Of a stretch of DNA of 64,000 nucleotides, positions 46,847-55,603 are shown piece by piece. The position numbers and the translations under genes were made by a program. Each line of letters starts with the position of its first letter. Positions within the stretch are counted from its first letter, which is position 1. Location: positions 1,668,649 to 1,732,648 of the forward strand of contig NZ_JABBGK010000001.1 of assembly GCF_012927355.1 (NCBI RefSeq), in the 5' to 3' direction. The DNA comes from Rhizobium terricola (GTDB lineage: Bacteria > Pseudomonadota > Alphaproteobacteria > Rhizobiales > Rhizobiaceae). The notes beneath the pieces were generated by a model, which saw only the letters and a program-made list of their open reading frames with translations, was not told the DNA's origin and ran no database searches.

Positions 46847-48250
46847 ATGGCCATTCTCACTCGCCGAAATCTGCTGAAGGCTTCCGCCGTCGCGGGCGCT
46901 TATGGCGCCGGGATGATGCTTGCGCCGCGCCTCACCGCCCTCGCCGCTGCGGAACCGATGCCGCTCGAGGCGAGGATTATCGAGGCCTCCCTCGACGGCC
47001 GCGGCAAGACCCGCAACGTGATGACCTATACGGGCGCCGCAGCGGGCAACGACCCCATGCCGCCGGTGCTGCGTACACGGCGCGGCGAGAATTTCGCTGC
47101 CCGTTTCGTCAATCACCTTGATGAACCGACCACCGTCCACTGGCACGGCCTCAGGATCGAGAACGCCATGGACGGGGTGCCGTTCACCACCCAGCCCTAC
47201 GTCTATCCGGGCGACAGCTTCGACTATGCCTTCACGCCGCCCGACGCCGGGACCTTCTGGTATCATCCCCACTGCAACACGCTGACCCAGATAGGCCGGG
47301 GCCTTGCCGGAATGCTGATCGTCGAGGATCCCGCCGACCCCGTCTTCGATGCCGAGATCGCGCTCAACCTGCGCGACTGGCGGCTCGGCGGCGACAGCCA
47401 GTTCATCGAGCAGTTCAAGGCCCGCGATGCGGCCAAGAGCGGCACCTTCGGCACGGTACGTACCGCCAACTGGCAGCCTTCGCCGACTTATGACGCGCCG
47501 TCCGGCGGCCTCGTACGCGTCCGCATCCTCGTCGCCGACGTGACGCGCATCTACAATCTGAAGCTTACCGGCGCCGAAGCGCTGATCATCGCGATCGACG
47601 GACAGCCGGTGCCGGTGACCATGCCGCTCGACATGGCCGTGGTGTCGCCCGGGCAACGCATCGACCTCGTGATCCGCATGCCCGACAGCGAAGGGGCAAT
47701 CGTCGCGCTAGAGGACATCCGGCCCTCGACGCCGAAAACGGTCGCCAGCCTGCGCAGCGTTGGCACATCGCTGAAGCGCGAACTCGGCGACACGAAGCCG
47801 CTTGCCGCCAATCCCCAGCCGGAGCCCGACCTTTCCTCCGCCATTCCCGTTCCGCTGGTGCTCAGCGCCACGGCCGAGGAAGCCGCCCGCGAGTCGATCT
47901 GCGGCACGCTCGGCTATTCCTTCTGGGCGATCAACAAGGTGGCCTATCCCGGCGACGGCCCCGATCCGCTGGCGCCGCTTGCGGAAATGAAGCTCGGGCG
48001 GACCTATCTCCTGAACCTCGAAAACGTCACGCCGCATGCCCATCCGATCCACCTGCACGGCATGAATTTCCACGTCATCTCCTCGTCGACGCGCAAGGTT
48101 CTGCCACTCGTCTCCGACACCTACCTGATCCTGCCGGACGAAAAGGTGCAGTTGGCGGTGGTCGCCGACAATCCGGGTGACTGGGTGTTCCACTGCCACA
48201 TCATCGAGCACCAGAAGACGGGCATGACCGGCTATATGCGGGTGGCCTGA
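46847..48250 (+). CDS. Exported multicopper oxidase
   Basis: A 467-residue three-domain laccase-like enzyme. The Tat signal TRRNLLKASAVAG (RRxxLK) is followed by a hydrophobic stretch to AAAE. The copper ligands are visible as HWHGLR, WYHPHCN, HPIHLHG and HCHIIEHQKTGM, which supply the type 1, 2 and 3 sites, with methionine as the possible axial T1 ligand. Start ATG 46847 has GGGGG 5 nt upstream; the in-frame ATG at 46787 is rejected since it delays the Tat motif. It is likely periplasmic and oxidises phenols or copper(I). Confidence 0.93.
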   Translation: MAILTRRNLLKASAVAGAYGAGMMLAPRLTALAAAEPMPLEARIIEASLDGRGKTRNVMTYTGAAAGNDPMPPVLRTRRGENFAARFVNHLDEPTTVHWHGLRIENAMDGVPFTTQPYVYPGDSFDYAFTPPDAGTFWYHPHCNTLTQIGRGLAGMLIVEDPADPVFDAEIALNLRDWRLGGDSQFIEQFKARDAAKSGTFGTVRTANWQPSPTYDAPSGGLVRVRILVADVTRIYNLKLTGAEALIIAIDGQPVPVTMPLDMAVVSPGQRIDLVIRMPDSEGAIVALEDIRPSTPKTVASLRSVGTSLKRELGDTKPLAANPQPEPDLSSAIPVPLVLSATAEEAARESICGTLGYSFWAINKVAYPGDGPDPLAPLAEMKLGRTYLLNLENVTPHAHPIHLHGMNFHVISSSTRKVLPLVSDTYLILPDEKVQLAVVADNPGDWVFHCHIIEHQKTGMTGYMRVA

Positions 48251-48330
48251 GCGGTTCGGAGATTGACAGCGGGTCCGGCGTCAAGCCTCATGCGCGGCCA
48301 CCTCAAACCGCTGCGAAGGAATAGCGCGCC

Positions 48331-49230
48331 GTGTCCAGCCTTGCCGCCACCATGACGATCCTCGAGCCGTATCCGGGTCTCTTTGCCTATTATGACGGGC
48401 GGATCGCCGGCAAACGCCTGCACTCTGAGGAACCGAACTGGCTCGATGACGGCGCCTATTCGCTCGGCGTCGCCTCCTATGCGCTCGTGGCCGGCGAGCG
48501 GGCGATCCTCTACGACACGCACATTTCCTTCGACCATGCCCAGGCGATCCGCAGCCATCTCGAGGGGCTCGGTGTAACCTCGATCCAGGTGGTGCTGAGC
48601 CACTGGCACACCGACCACATCGCCGGGAACGCGGTCTTCGCCGATTGCGAGATCATTGCAAACAGACTGACGGCGAAGACGCTGATCGAGAATGTGAAGA
48701 CGCTCGCCAACAAGACCCCGCCGATCAATCCGGTCGTCATGCCCAACCGACTGTTCGAAGGACAATTGACGCTTCCGCTCGGCGACCGCGTCGTGGAGCT
48801 GCTGCAATTCGACATCCACAGCGCCGACGGAACGGTGCTCCTGCTGCCGGACGAGGGTGTGCTGCTCGCCGGCGACACGCTCGAAGACACGGTGACCTAT
48901 ATCTCCGAACCCGAACACATCCCGACCCACATCGTCGAACTCGGGCGGATGGCCGGCCTGCCGATCCGTCGGATCCTGCCGAATCACGGCGCGATGGAGC
49001 GCATCGCGGCAGGCGGCTACGAACCGAGCCTGATCGAGGCCAACCGGACCTATCTCGAACGGCTTCAGGCGCTCGCCGAAGCCGGTGTGACCGAGGATGT
49101 CGCTCTCCGCGATTTCGTGGCCGACGACATCGCGTCCGGCCGGATCGTCTATTTCGAATCGTACGAGAGAGTCCACCGCGCCAATGTTGCAGCGGTGCTG
49201 GGTGCACGGGCCGCCGCCTCTGGTATCTGA
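48331..49230 (+). CDS. Metallo-beta-lactamase-fold hydrolase
   Basis: A 299-residue protein with the MBL zinc motif SHWHTDHIAG (HxHxDH) and LLAGDTLEDTV as the second metal aspartate, then ILPNHGAMERI with a late histidine. There is no signal peptide, so it is cytoplasmic. The start is GTG 48331 with AAGGA 11 nt upstream, or ATG 48352. It may belong to a glyoxalase II or quorum-quenching type. No closer assignment is supported. Confidence 0.85.
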   Translation: MSSLAATMTILEPYPGLFAYYDGRIAGKRLHSEEPNWLDDGAYSLGVASYALVAGERAILYDTHISFDHAQAIRSHLEGLGVTSIQVVLSHWHTDHIAGNAVFADCEIIANRLTAKTLIENVKTLANKTPPINPVVMPNRLFEGQLTLPLGDRVVELLQFDIHSADGTVLLLPDEGVLLAGDTLEDTVTYISEPEHIPTHIVELGRMAGLPIRRILPNHGAMERIAAGGYEPSLIEANRTYLERLQALAEAGVTEDVALRDFVADDIASGRIVYFESYERVHRANVAAVLGARAAASGI

Positions 49231-49356
49231 GCGCGGACGATCACCAAAATACTCCCGCCCGCGCTTGCGGTCGGGGACCAATCGTCCGGTCGTATTGACA
49301 TCGCCGGTCGAAAGGAGAACTAAGGTTGATCAACTATTTTCCATGACCGAGCCCAG

Positions 49357-50502
49357 ATGATCGAGACAACAGCCGCGTTAGAAGAAGCCTGCATCCAGCT
49401 GGCCAAATCGGATTTCATCACCATCGATACGGAATTCCTGCGGGAGACGACGTTCTGGCCGGAGCTATGCCTGATCCAGATGGCGAGCCCGGATGTCGAA
49501 GTCATCGTCGACCCGCTGGCGAAGGGCCTCGATCTTGCCCCCTTCTTCGCACTGATGGCGGACAGCTCGGTGATCAAGGTCTTCCATGCCGCGCGGCAGG
49601 ACATCGAAATCATCTTCCACCTCGGCAACCTGATCCCGCATCCGATCTTCGACACGCAGGTCGCTGCCATGGTGTGCGGCTTCGGGGACAGCGTCTCCTA
49701 CGACCAACTCGTGCAGAAGGTGAAGAACGTCCACATCGACAAGACCTCGCGCTTCACCGACTGGAGCCGAAGGCCGCTTTCCGACAAGCAGCTCGACTAT
49801 GCGCTGGCCGACGTCACGCATCTGCGCGACGTCTACCTGTCGCTGAAGGCGCAGCTCGAACGCGAAGGACGGGCGGACTGGCTGACCGAGGAAATGGCGA
49901 TCCTCGAATCGCGCGAGACCTATGATCTCCATCCGGACGATGCCTGGCAGCGGCTGAAGATGCGGCTCCGCAAGCCGCAGGAACTGGCCGTCATGCAGTA
50001 TGTCGCCGCCTGGCGCGAACGTGAGGCCCGCAATCGCAACGTTCCGCGCTCGCGCGTCCTGAAGGACGATGCAATCTACGAGATCGCCCAGCAGCAGCCG
50101 AAGGACATCGACGCGCTCGCCCGGCTCCGCACGATCCCGAAGGGTTGGGAACGTTCGGCATCGGGCGCGGCCATCCTCGAACATGTCAATGCCGCGCTGG
50201 CGCTGCCAAAATCCGACATGCCGCATGTGCACCGCCACACCCATGCCCCGGAAGGCGCCCAGGCCGCCGTCGAGCTTCTCAAGGTGCTGCTGCGCCTGAC
50301 CTCGGAAAAACACGGCGTCGCTTCCAAGGTGATCGCCAACACCGAGGATCTGGAAAAGATCGCGGCCGAGGGTGAGAAGGCCGACGTTCCGGCCATGCAC
50401 GGCTGGCGGCGGGAGCTGTTCGGCGATGTCGCACTGAAGCTGATTTCCGGCGGCGTCGGCCTGCGCTTCGTCGACAGGCGCGTCGAAGCAGTGGAATTCT
50501 GA
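49357..50502 (+). CDS. rnd: Ribonuclease D
   Basis: A 381-residue DEDDy exoribonuclease. Exo I is IDTEFLRE, Exo II is HAARQDIEII, and Exo III is YALADVTHLRDVYL with the tyrosine and aspartate. The exonuclease domain is followed by an HRDC domain (ELAVMQYVAAWREREARNRNV and LKDDAIYEIAQQQP). It acts in tRNA 3' processing. There is no strong ribosome-binding site; a stop lies just upstream in frame, and the first ATG after it is 49357. Confidence 0.95.
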   Translation: MIETTAALEEACIQLAKSDFITIDTEFLRETTFWPELCLIQMASPDVEVIVDPLAKGLDLAPFFALMADSSVIKVFHAARQDIEIIFHLGNLIPHPIFDTQVAAMVCGFGDSVSYDQLVQKVKNVHIDKTSRFTDWSRRPLSDKQLDYALADVTHLRDVYLSLKAQLEREGRADWLTEEMAILESRETYDLHPDDAWQRLKMRLRKPQELAVMQYVAAWREREARNRNVPRSRVLKDDAIYEIAQQQPKDIDALARLRTIPKGWERSASGAAILEHVNAALALPKSDMPHVHRHTHAPEGAQAAVELLKVLLRLTSEKHGVASKVIANTEDLEKIAAEGEKADVPAMHGWRRELFGDVALKLISGGVGLRFVDRRVEAVEF

Positions 50503-50506
50503 TCCT

Positions 50507-51001
50507 GTGGCCGTCGTGACGCTTCGGCGGGCGACCCCAGGCGACATCGGCTATATCATGATGGTCGAGCGACTGCCGGGCTACGACTATTTCATCGGCA
50601 GGTTGGATGCCGATCAGCACGTGCAGCAATTGAATGATCCGGCGATCAACTACTTCATCGGTGAAGACGAAGCCGGCACGCCGATCGGCTTCACGATCCT
50701 GAGCGGTCTCGACAATCGCGACGGTAACATTTGCATCAAACGTATTGCGGTCGCGGTCCCGGAGCGTGGGCACGGTTCCCGGATGCTGGACGCCGTGGTC
50801 GACCATACCTTCTCGACGACACCTGTTCATCGGCTCTGGCTCGATGTCGTGAAGGACAATGCCCGCGCCTGGAAGGTCTACCGCAAGGCGGGATTCAAGG
50901 ATGAAGGCGTTCTGCGCGAAGCCGCGGTCATGCCCGACGGGCAGCGCGCCGATCTCGTCATGATGTCAATGCTGCGCCCCGAATGGGCTGCGCGCACTTA
51001 A
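50507..51001 (+). CDS. GNAT-family N-acetyltransferase
   Basis: A 164-residue acetyltransferase. The acetyl-CoA-binding loop is VPERGHGSRML (Q/RxxGxG/A), preceded by the strand ICIKRIAVAV and followed by LWLDVVKDNARAWKVYRKAGF. The start is GTG 50507, 4 nt after the rnd stop, so probably coupled. The substrate is unknown; the RimI-like core suggests a protein or small-molecule amine. Confidence 0.85.
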   Translation: MAVVTLRRATPGDIGYIMMVERLPGYDYFIGRLDADQHVQQLNDPAINYFIGEDEAGTPIGFTILSGLDNRDGNICIKRIAVAVPERGHGSRMLDAVVDHTFSTTPVHRLWLDVVKDNARAWKVYRKAGFKDEGVLREAAVMPDGQRADLVMMSMLRPEWAART

Positions 51002-51011
51002 GGCCTGTTCA

Positions 51012-52004
51012 ATGGAACTCCCCGCCCCGCTCAAGGCCGCCGTCGAACAGATGCTGGCGCACGAGCCGATCGAGCGTCTGGCCCGCGCCAGTGAAAAGCT
51101 TTCCGACCGCTATCGCCGCGAGGTCCGCGACGGCAGGTTCCACCTCGACGGGGAACTCGCCGCCAAGGCCTATCTCGCCACCCGCCTGCCGGCGACCTAT
51201 GCGGCCGTGCGGGCCGCCTTCGGCATGGTCGAGGAGGCCGCCCCGGATTTCTCCCCGAAGAGCCTGCTCGATTTCGGCGCCGGTCCCGGCACGGTGTTCT
51301 GGGCAGCGACGGACAGCTGGCCGGATCTTGAAACGGCCCGGCTCATCGAGGCGAGCCCGGCGATCCGGTCGGTCGGAGAGGCGCTGGCAAAGGCCTCGAC
51401 CGTTTCCACCACCTGGCTCGCCGGCGACATCACCGGAACGATCCCGACACTTGAAGCGTCAGACCTCGTGACGCTCGCCTATGTGCTCGACGAGATCGCC
51501 GAGACGGCCATTCCCACGGTGACGAGGCGGCTCTGGGAGCTGACCGCCCATACGATCGTCATTGTCGAGCCCGGCACGCCGGCCGGCTGGCGGAGAATTC
51601 TCACCGCGCGCCAGACCCTGGTCGATGCCGGCGCCAACATCGTCGCCCCCTGCCCCCATGCGCGGGACTGTCCCATCGAGGCGCCGGACTGGTGCCACTT
51701 TTCCCGGCGCGTCGCCCGCTCGCGCGTGCACAGGCTCTCCAAGGGAGCGGAGGTGCCGTGGGAGGATGAGAAATACTTCTTCATCGCCGCCTCGCGCCAG
51801 CCCGCCACACCTCCGGTCGCCCGGGTGCTCGCGCCCCCGCGCGTGTCGGGCGGCGTTGGCCGGCTGAAGCTCTGCAAGGCCGACGGCAGTGCTGCGGAGA
51901 TGACGGTAAGCCGTCGCGACGGCGCGGTGTTCAAGGCCGCCCGCCGGGCGGACTGGGGCGATGCGTTCGATCCAGCTGCGGGCAGCGGCCACAACGACGA
52001 ATAG
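51012..52004 (+). CDS. Rsm22-like small-ribosomal-subunit methyltransferase
   Basis: A 330-residue class I SAM methyltransferase of the Rsm22 family. The SAM motif is LLDFGAGPGTVFWAA. A cysteine-rich segment APCPHARDCPIEAPDWCHF has four cysteines, as in Rsm22/METTL17 proteins that bind a 4Fe-4S cluster. An OB-like C-terminal part follows. It starts 10 nt after the GNAT stop. By family, it acts in 30S or mitoribosome assembly; its exact site is uncertain. Confidence 0.85.
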   Translation: MELPAPLKAAVEQMLAHEPIERLARASEKLSDRYRREVRDGRFHLDGELAAKAYLATRLPATYAAVRAAFGMVEEAAPDFSPKSLLDFGAGPGTVFWAATDSWPDLETARLIEASPAIRSVGEALAKASTVSTTWLAGDITGTIPTLEASDLVTLAYVLDEIAETAIPTVTRRLWELTAHTIVIVEPGTPAGWRRILTARQTLVDAGANIVAPCPHARDCPIEAPDWCHFSRRVARSRVHRLSKGAEVPWEDEKYFFIAASRQPATPPVARVLAPPRVSGGVGRLKLCKADGSAAEMTVSRRDGAVFKAARRADWGDAFDPAAGSGHNDE

Positions 52005-52086
52005 GCTCAGCGACGCAGGCAACAATGTCCGGACGAACCCCGGCATGACGCCAAGCCACTGGCTGACCCTGATCCGGGCTTTTGGA

Positions 52087-52115
52087 CAGTCACCGAAACT
52101 TCATCGAACTTAGAT
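52087..52115 (+). promoter_or_regulatory. Possible Pho-box-like 11-bp repeats
   Basis: Three 7-mers spaced by CGAA occur in tandem: CAGTCAC-CGAA-ACTTCAT-CGAA-CTTAGAT, with an 11-bp period. This is the architecture of PhoB boxes (CTGTCAT-N4-CTGTCAT), though the match is only 5/7 and 4/7 for the first two half-sites. It lies 64 bp before the start of the phytase-like gene. Confidence 0.35.
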
Positions 52116-52178
52116 CGCCCTGACACGGGCGGTCCCTAACCATGCGGCGTCTGAAACCGTCTCACGAATGGTGACGCC

Positions 52179-53534
52179 ATGAAAAAACAGCTCTTTGCAT
52201 CCGTATCCCTTTTCCTCATCGCCGCCCCCGTTTTCGCCGACGAGACCGCCTTCCCGGCCAAGCTCGTCAACCATGCGATCCTGCCGGCCAACACGATCAT
52301 CGCCGCCCCGGCCGATGCTCCGGCACACCTGAAGACCTCCGGCAAGTTCACCACCGCCGATCGCAAGCGCGCCGAAGGCCTCGGCACCGTACCCGGCAAG
52401 GACGGCGTTCGCCCGACGGGGCTTTCCATGCCGTTCGACGGCCAGGCCATGCAGGGCTTTTCCGGCATCAAGACCATGGAGGACGGCACGTTCTGGAGCC
52501 TGTCCGACAACGGCTTCGGCTCGAAGATCAACTCGTCCGATTCCATGCTGATGCTGCATCACATCAAGTTCGACTGGGATGCCGGCAAGGTCGAGCACCT
52601 GGAAACCGTGTTCCTGTCCGATCCTGACAAAAAGGCGCCCTTCCCGATCGTCATGGAAGGTGCCGAACAGCGTTACCTCACCGGCGCCGATTTCGACGTC
52701 GAATCGATCCAGCCGGTTGCCGACGGCTTCTGGGTGGGCGAGGAGTTCGGCCCCTATCTGTTGAAGTTCAGCAAGGACGGCAAGCTGACCGACGTGATCG
52801 CTACCAAGGCAGGCGAGACCGAGGTGAAGTCGCCGGACAATGCAACGCTCGTCGTTCCGGCCAATCCGACCGCCAAGATGCCGGTATTCAACCTGAAGCG
52901 TTCGGGCGGCTATGAAGGTCTCGCCATGTCGAAGGACGGCTCGAAGCTCTACGGCCTGCTGGAAGGTCCGCTCTATCTGGAAGACGGCTCGATCGAGAAG
53001 GCCGACGGCCTGACGGCGCTGCGGATCATCGAGCTCGACGTCGCCTCGAAGGCCTGGACGGGCCGTTCCTGGCTCTACCCGCTGTCCGAAGGCGGCGAGG
53101 CGATCGGCGACTTCAACATGATCGACGCCACCACCGCCCTCGTCATCGAACGCGACAACGGCGCCGGCACGGCCGACAAGGCTTGTGCGGATCCCAAGGC
53201 ACCGGCTGCCGACTGCTTCGCCGTTCCGGCCAAGCACAAGCGCATCTATAAGATCGAGATGACCGACGACAACGCCGGCAAGGCCGCGCGCAAGATCGGC
53301 TATATCGATCTCATGAAGATCGCCGATCCGGACAACAAGAAGCGCCAGGGCGGCGGCGAAGGCTATTACGACATGCCCTTCGTCACCATCGAGGATGTCG
53401 ACGTGATCGACTCCACGCACATCGTCGTCGGCAACGACAACAACCTGCCGTTCTCGGCCGGCCGCTCACTCGACAAGGCGGACGACAACGAATTCGTCCT
53501 GCTCGAAGTGGGTGAATTCCTCGCCGCCAAGTAA
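52179..53534 (+). CDS. Exported phytase-like esterase
   Basis: A 451-residue protein with signal peptide MKKQLFASVSLFLIAAPVFA, cleaved before DETAF. The rest matches the 'esterase-like activity of phytase' family (PF13449 type). Landmarks are GFSGIKTMEDGTFWSLSDNG, LTGADFDVESIQPVADGFWV, GYEGLAMSKDGSKLYGLLEG and the repeated DGxxW/L beta-propeller edges. It would act in the periplasm on phosphate esters. The possible Pho-type repeats upstream support a phosphate role, which remains inference. It is followed by a bidirectional terminator. Confidence 0.85.
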   Translation: MKKQLFASVSLFLIAAPVFADETAFPAKLVNHAILPANTIIAAPADAPAHLKTSGKFTTADRKRAEGLGTVPGKDGVRPTGLSMPFDGQAMQGFSGIKTMEDGTFWSLSDNGFGSKINSSDSMLMLHHIKFDWDAGKVEHLETVFLSDPDKKAPFPIVMEGAEQRYLTGADFDVESIQPVADGFWVGEEFGPYLLKFSKDGKLTDVIATKAGETEVKSPDNATLVVPANPTAKMPVFNLKRSGGYEGLAMSKDGSKLYGLLEGPLYLEDGSIEKADGLTALRIIELDVASKAWTGRSWLYPLSEGGEAIGDFNMIDATTALVIERDNGAGTADKACADPKAPAADCFAVPAKHKRIYKIEMTDDNAGKAARKIGYIDLMKIADPDNKKRQGGGEGYYDMPFVTIEDVDVIDSTHIVVGNDNNLPFSAGRSLDKADDNEFVLLEVGEFLAAK

Positions 53535-53542
53535 AAGACCGA

Positions 53543-53570
53543 AGGCCGGCGGCATTCGTGCCGCCGGCCT
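53543..53570. terminator. Terminator between convergent genes
   Basis: AGGCCGGCGGCA-TTCG-TGCCGCCGGCCT is a perfect 12-bp stem with a UUCG-type tetraloop, between the phytase-like gene and the RhiA-like gene. There is no strong T-run. Confidence 0.75.
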
Positions 53571-53577
53571 CTCGTCA

Positions 53578-53883
53578 TCAAAGATAGAGCACGGTCGTCG
53601 AAGTGTTGCCCACCGACTGCGCCTTGCCGGTTTGGTCATACACCGAATAGTCAACGGAGTAGTCGACCGGCGAGACGCCGCTCTTCGCAGCGGAACCCGT
53701 TTGAGACGATTTGCCCAGCAGGTCGGGACTGCTGTAGTCCACGTTCCAGGAAAACTTGTCGGATCCGACCGGCGTGGTCACCTTCCAGGCAGTGTTGGCG
53801 GCGTTGCCCTGCTGGCCAGACTTCTGGAAGACTGCGTAGTTCGCGGCGTTGTTCGAATTGTTTGTGATCGTGATGCTCGTCAT
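53578..53883 (-). CDS. Small protein with RhiA-like pattern
   Basis: A 101-residue protein rich in Asn, Ser and Thr, with no signal peptide or helix. It begins TSITITNNSNNAANYAVFQ and has KFSWNVDYSS. The pattern of NNS...YAVFQ followed by F(S/T)WxVDYS resembles the N-terminus of RhiA and RhiA-like proteins, whose full length is about 200-240 residues. It may therefore be a shorter relative. It is base-compositionally AT-richer than its neighbours. It is monocistronic; GAGG lies 8 nt before the ATG. The family call is from memory of motifs and is tentative. Confidence 0.5.
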   Translation of the reverse strand: MTSITITNNSNNAANYAVFQKSGQQGNAANTAWKVTTPVGSDKFSWNVDYSSPDLLGKSSQTGSAAKSGVSPVDYSVDYSVYDQTGKAQSVGNTSTTVLYL

Positions 53884-54070
53884 GAAATTTGCCTCGTTCC
53901 ATTGAATGGCGGCAAACTACGACTGACGGACGCGAATACAACGACCGCAATTGGACCTATTTCCGGAACAAAAACATTGCGTTAACGGAACACTGCGCCA
54001 TTCGTTACAATGCGACAGATCGCGCCCGCGGCCCTCGCGGCCACGCGACATTGTTCGGCGCCGTACGGAA

Positions 54071-55591
54071 TTACTCGAACCTGAAGGCGAGCCGCTTGCC
54101 GGTCAGTCGCGCGAGCTGCTGCAGGCGACCGTCCAGACGCTCGCCGCCGAAATCGCGATAGGCCGAGGGCACGACAAACTCCAGGTCGAGATCGGCACGG
54201 TTCGCCTTGCGGAAGGTCAGGTTGTGCACGATGCCCGGCATCGACGCCGAGAACAGATAGACGACCCGCAGCAGGCCGCCGAGAAGTTTGGCCCGTTCCA
54301 GCAGCCGTGGTGTGGCGATCGTCGCGAGCGGCCCGGTCTGGCCGTCGTCGTTCAGGCCTTCAAAGCGGTAATAGTTGGCGAGCGCGATGAAGGCACGGCC
54401 CGGATGGGTGATGCCGACGAAGGACGAATGCGCAATGATGTTCAGCGCCTGGAGGCCGCGATAGTCCGGATGGGCGCGCCAGCTGATGTCGGCGAGCAGG
54501 CAGGCAGCCTGGCGATAGCGGGCCTCCTCCTCCGTTTCCACGACGTCGAAGTAGGGCATCATGCGGCCCGTCCACTCCGCCAGTTCGCGGGCATGCTCGG
54601 GCGATCGGGCGCGCAGGATCGCCAGTTCGTCCGCCGCAGTCAGCAGGGGATCGAGGTTCCGATCCTCTTCGGACAGCAGCGAATAGAGATAACCCTCGCG
54701 CACGCCTTGCGCGGAGAAGGAGACGCTTGCCGGCTTCATCACCTCGATGGTTTCGCGCATGGCGATCGCACCGAAGGGGATCAGCGCCCGGCGGCTCTTC
54801 GAGATCGACGACCAGGCCGTATCCCGACTGTTTGCACCCGCGATGATCTCGTCGAGGAAGGTGGCGATCTCATCATAGGAAAGGTCGTAACCCTGCATCA
54901 TGTGCAGCGGATACTTGCGCATCTCCATGTGGAGCTTGGCGATGTTTCGCCAGGTCCCGCCCACGGCGTAGAAGATCCGTCCCCGACCCTTTTCCAGCAG
55001 GGTGGCCGATTTCAACAGCTTGCGGGCGATCGTTCGTGCCTTGGGCAAGGAGCCGCCCGCCGTCTCGGAGAGGCGCAGTCCGCCGAGCGGCATGGTGATG
55101 CCGGTACCGAGTTCGCGCCCCTTGATGTCGATCAGTTCGAGCGAGCCGCCGCCGAGGTCACCGGCGATGCCGTCCGGATCGTGGAATCCGCTGACGATGC
55201 CGAGCGCGGAATAGAGCGCTTCCTGCTCGCCGGTCAGGACCTCGATATGGGTTCCGAGGATCTCTTCGGCCGCACGGATGAAATCCGGGCCGTTCTGCGC
55301 TTCACGGGCCGCAGCGGTCGCGAGCACATACATGGCGGTCGCCCGGGCCTGGCGCGACAGCGCGCCGAACCGCTTCAGCGAGGCGAGCGCACGGGCCACA
55401 CCTTCATCGTCCATGCGACCGGTGGTGGCCAGTCCCTTGCCCAGACCGCAAAGGACCTTCTCGTTGAACAGCACCGTCGGCGCTCTCGACAAGCCTTCAT
55501 AGATGACCAGTCGGATCGAGTTGGAACCGATGTCGACAACGGAGACAGGGGCTATGCCAGGCAACCGCCCCTGCGCTTCAGATCTTGTCAT
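54071..55591 (-). CDS. ppx: Exopolyphosphatase (Ppx/GppA family)
   Basis: A 506-residue ASKHA-fold phosphatase. The first phosphate loop is SVVDIGSNSIRLVIYE, the second is AGDLGGGSLELIDIKG, and the glutamate-containing segment LTGEQEALYSALG lies between. A C-terminal HD-like helical domain ends the protein. It degrades polyphosphate, and by family perhaps also pppGpp. The start ATG 55591 is 12 nt after the ppk stop, so the two are cotranscribed. Confidence 0.94.
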   Translation of the reverse strand: MTRSEAQGRLPGIAPVSVVDIGSNSIRLVIYEGLSRAPTVLFNEKVLCGLGKGLATTGRMDDEGVARALASLKRFGALSRQARATAMYVLATAAAREAQNGPDFIRAAEEILGTHIEVLTGEQEALYSALGIVSGFHDPDGIAGDLGGGSLELIDIKGRELGTGITMPLGGLRLSETAGGSLPKARTIARKLLKSATLLEKGRGRIFYAVGGTWRNIAKLHMEMRKYPLHMMQGYDLSYDEIATFLDEIIAGANSRDTAWSSISKSRRALIPFGAIAMRETIEVMKPASVSFSAQGVREGYLYSLLSEEDRNLDPLLTAADELAILRARSPEHARELAEWTGRMMPYFDVVETEEEARYRQAACLLADISWRAHPDYRGLQALNIIAHSSFVGITHPGRAFIALANYYRFEGLNDDGQTGPLATIATPRLLERAKLLGGLLRVVYLFSASMPGIVHNLTFRKANRADLDLEFVVPSAYRDFGGERLDGRLQQLARLTGKRLAFRFE

Positions 55592-55603
55592 GAAGTACCA
55601 GTT

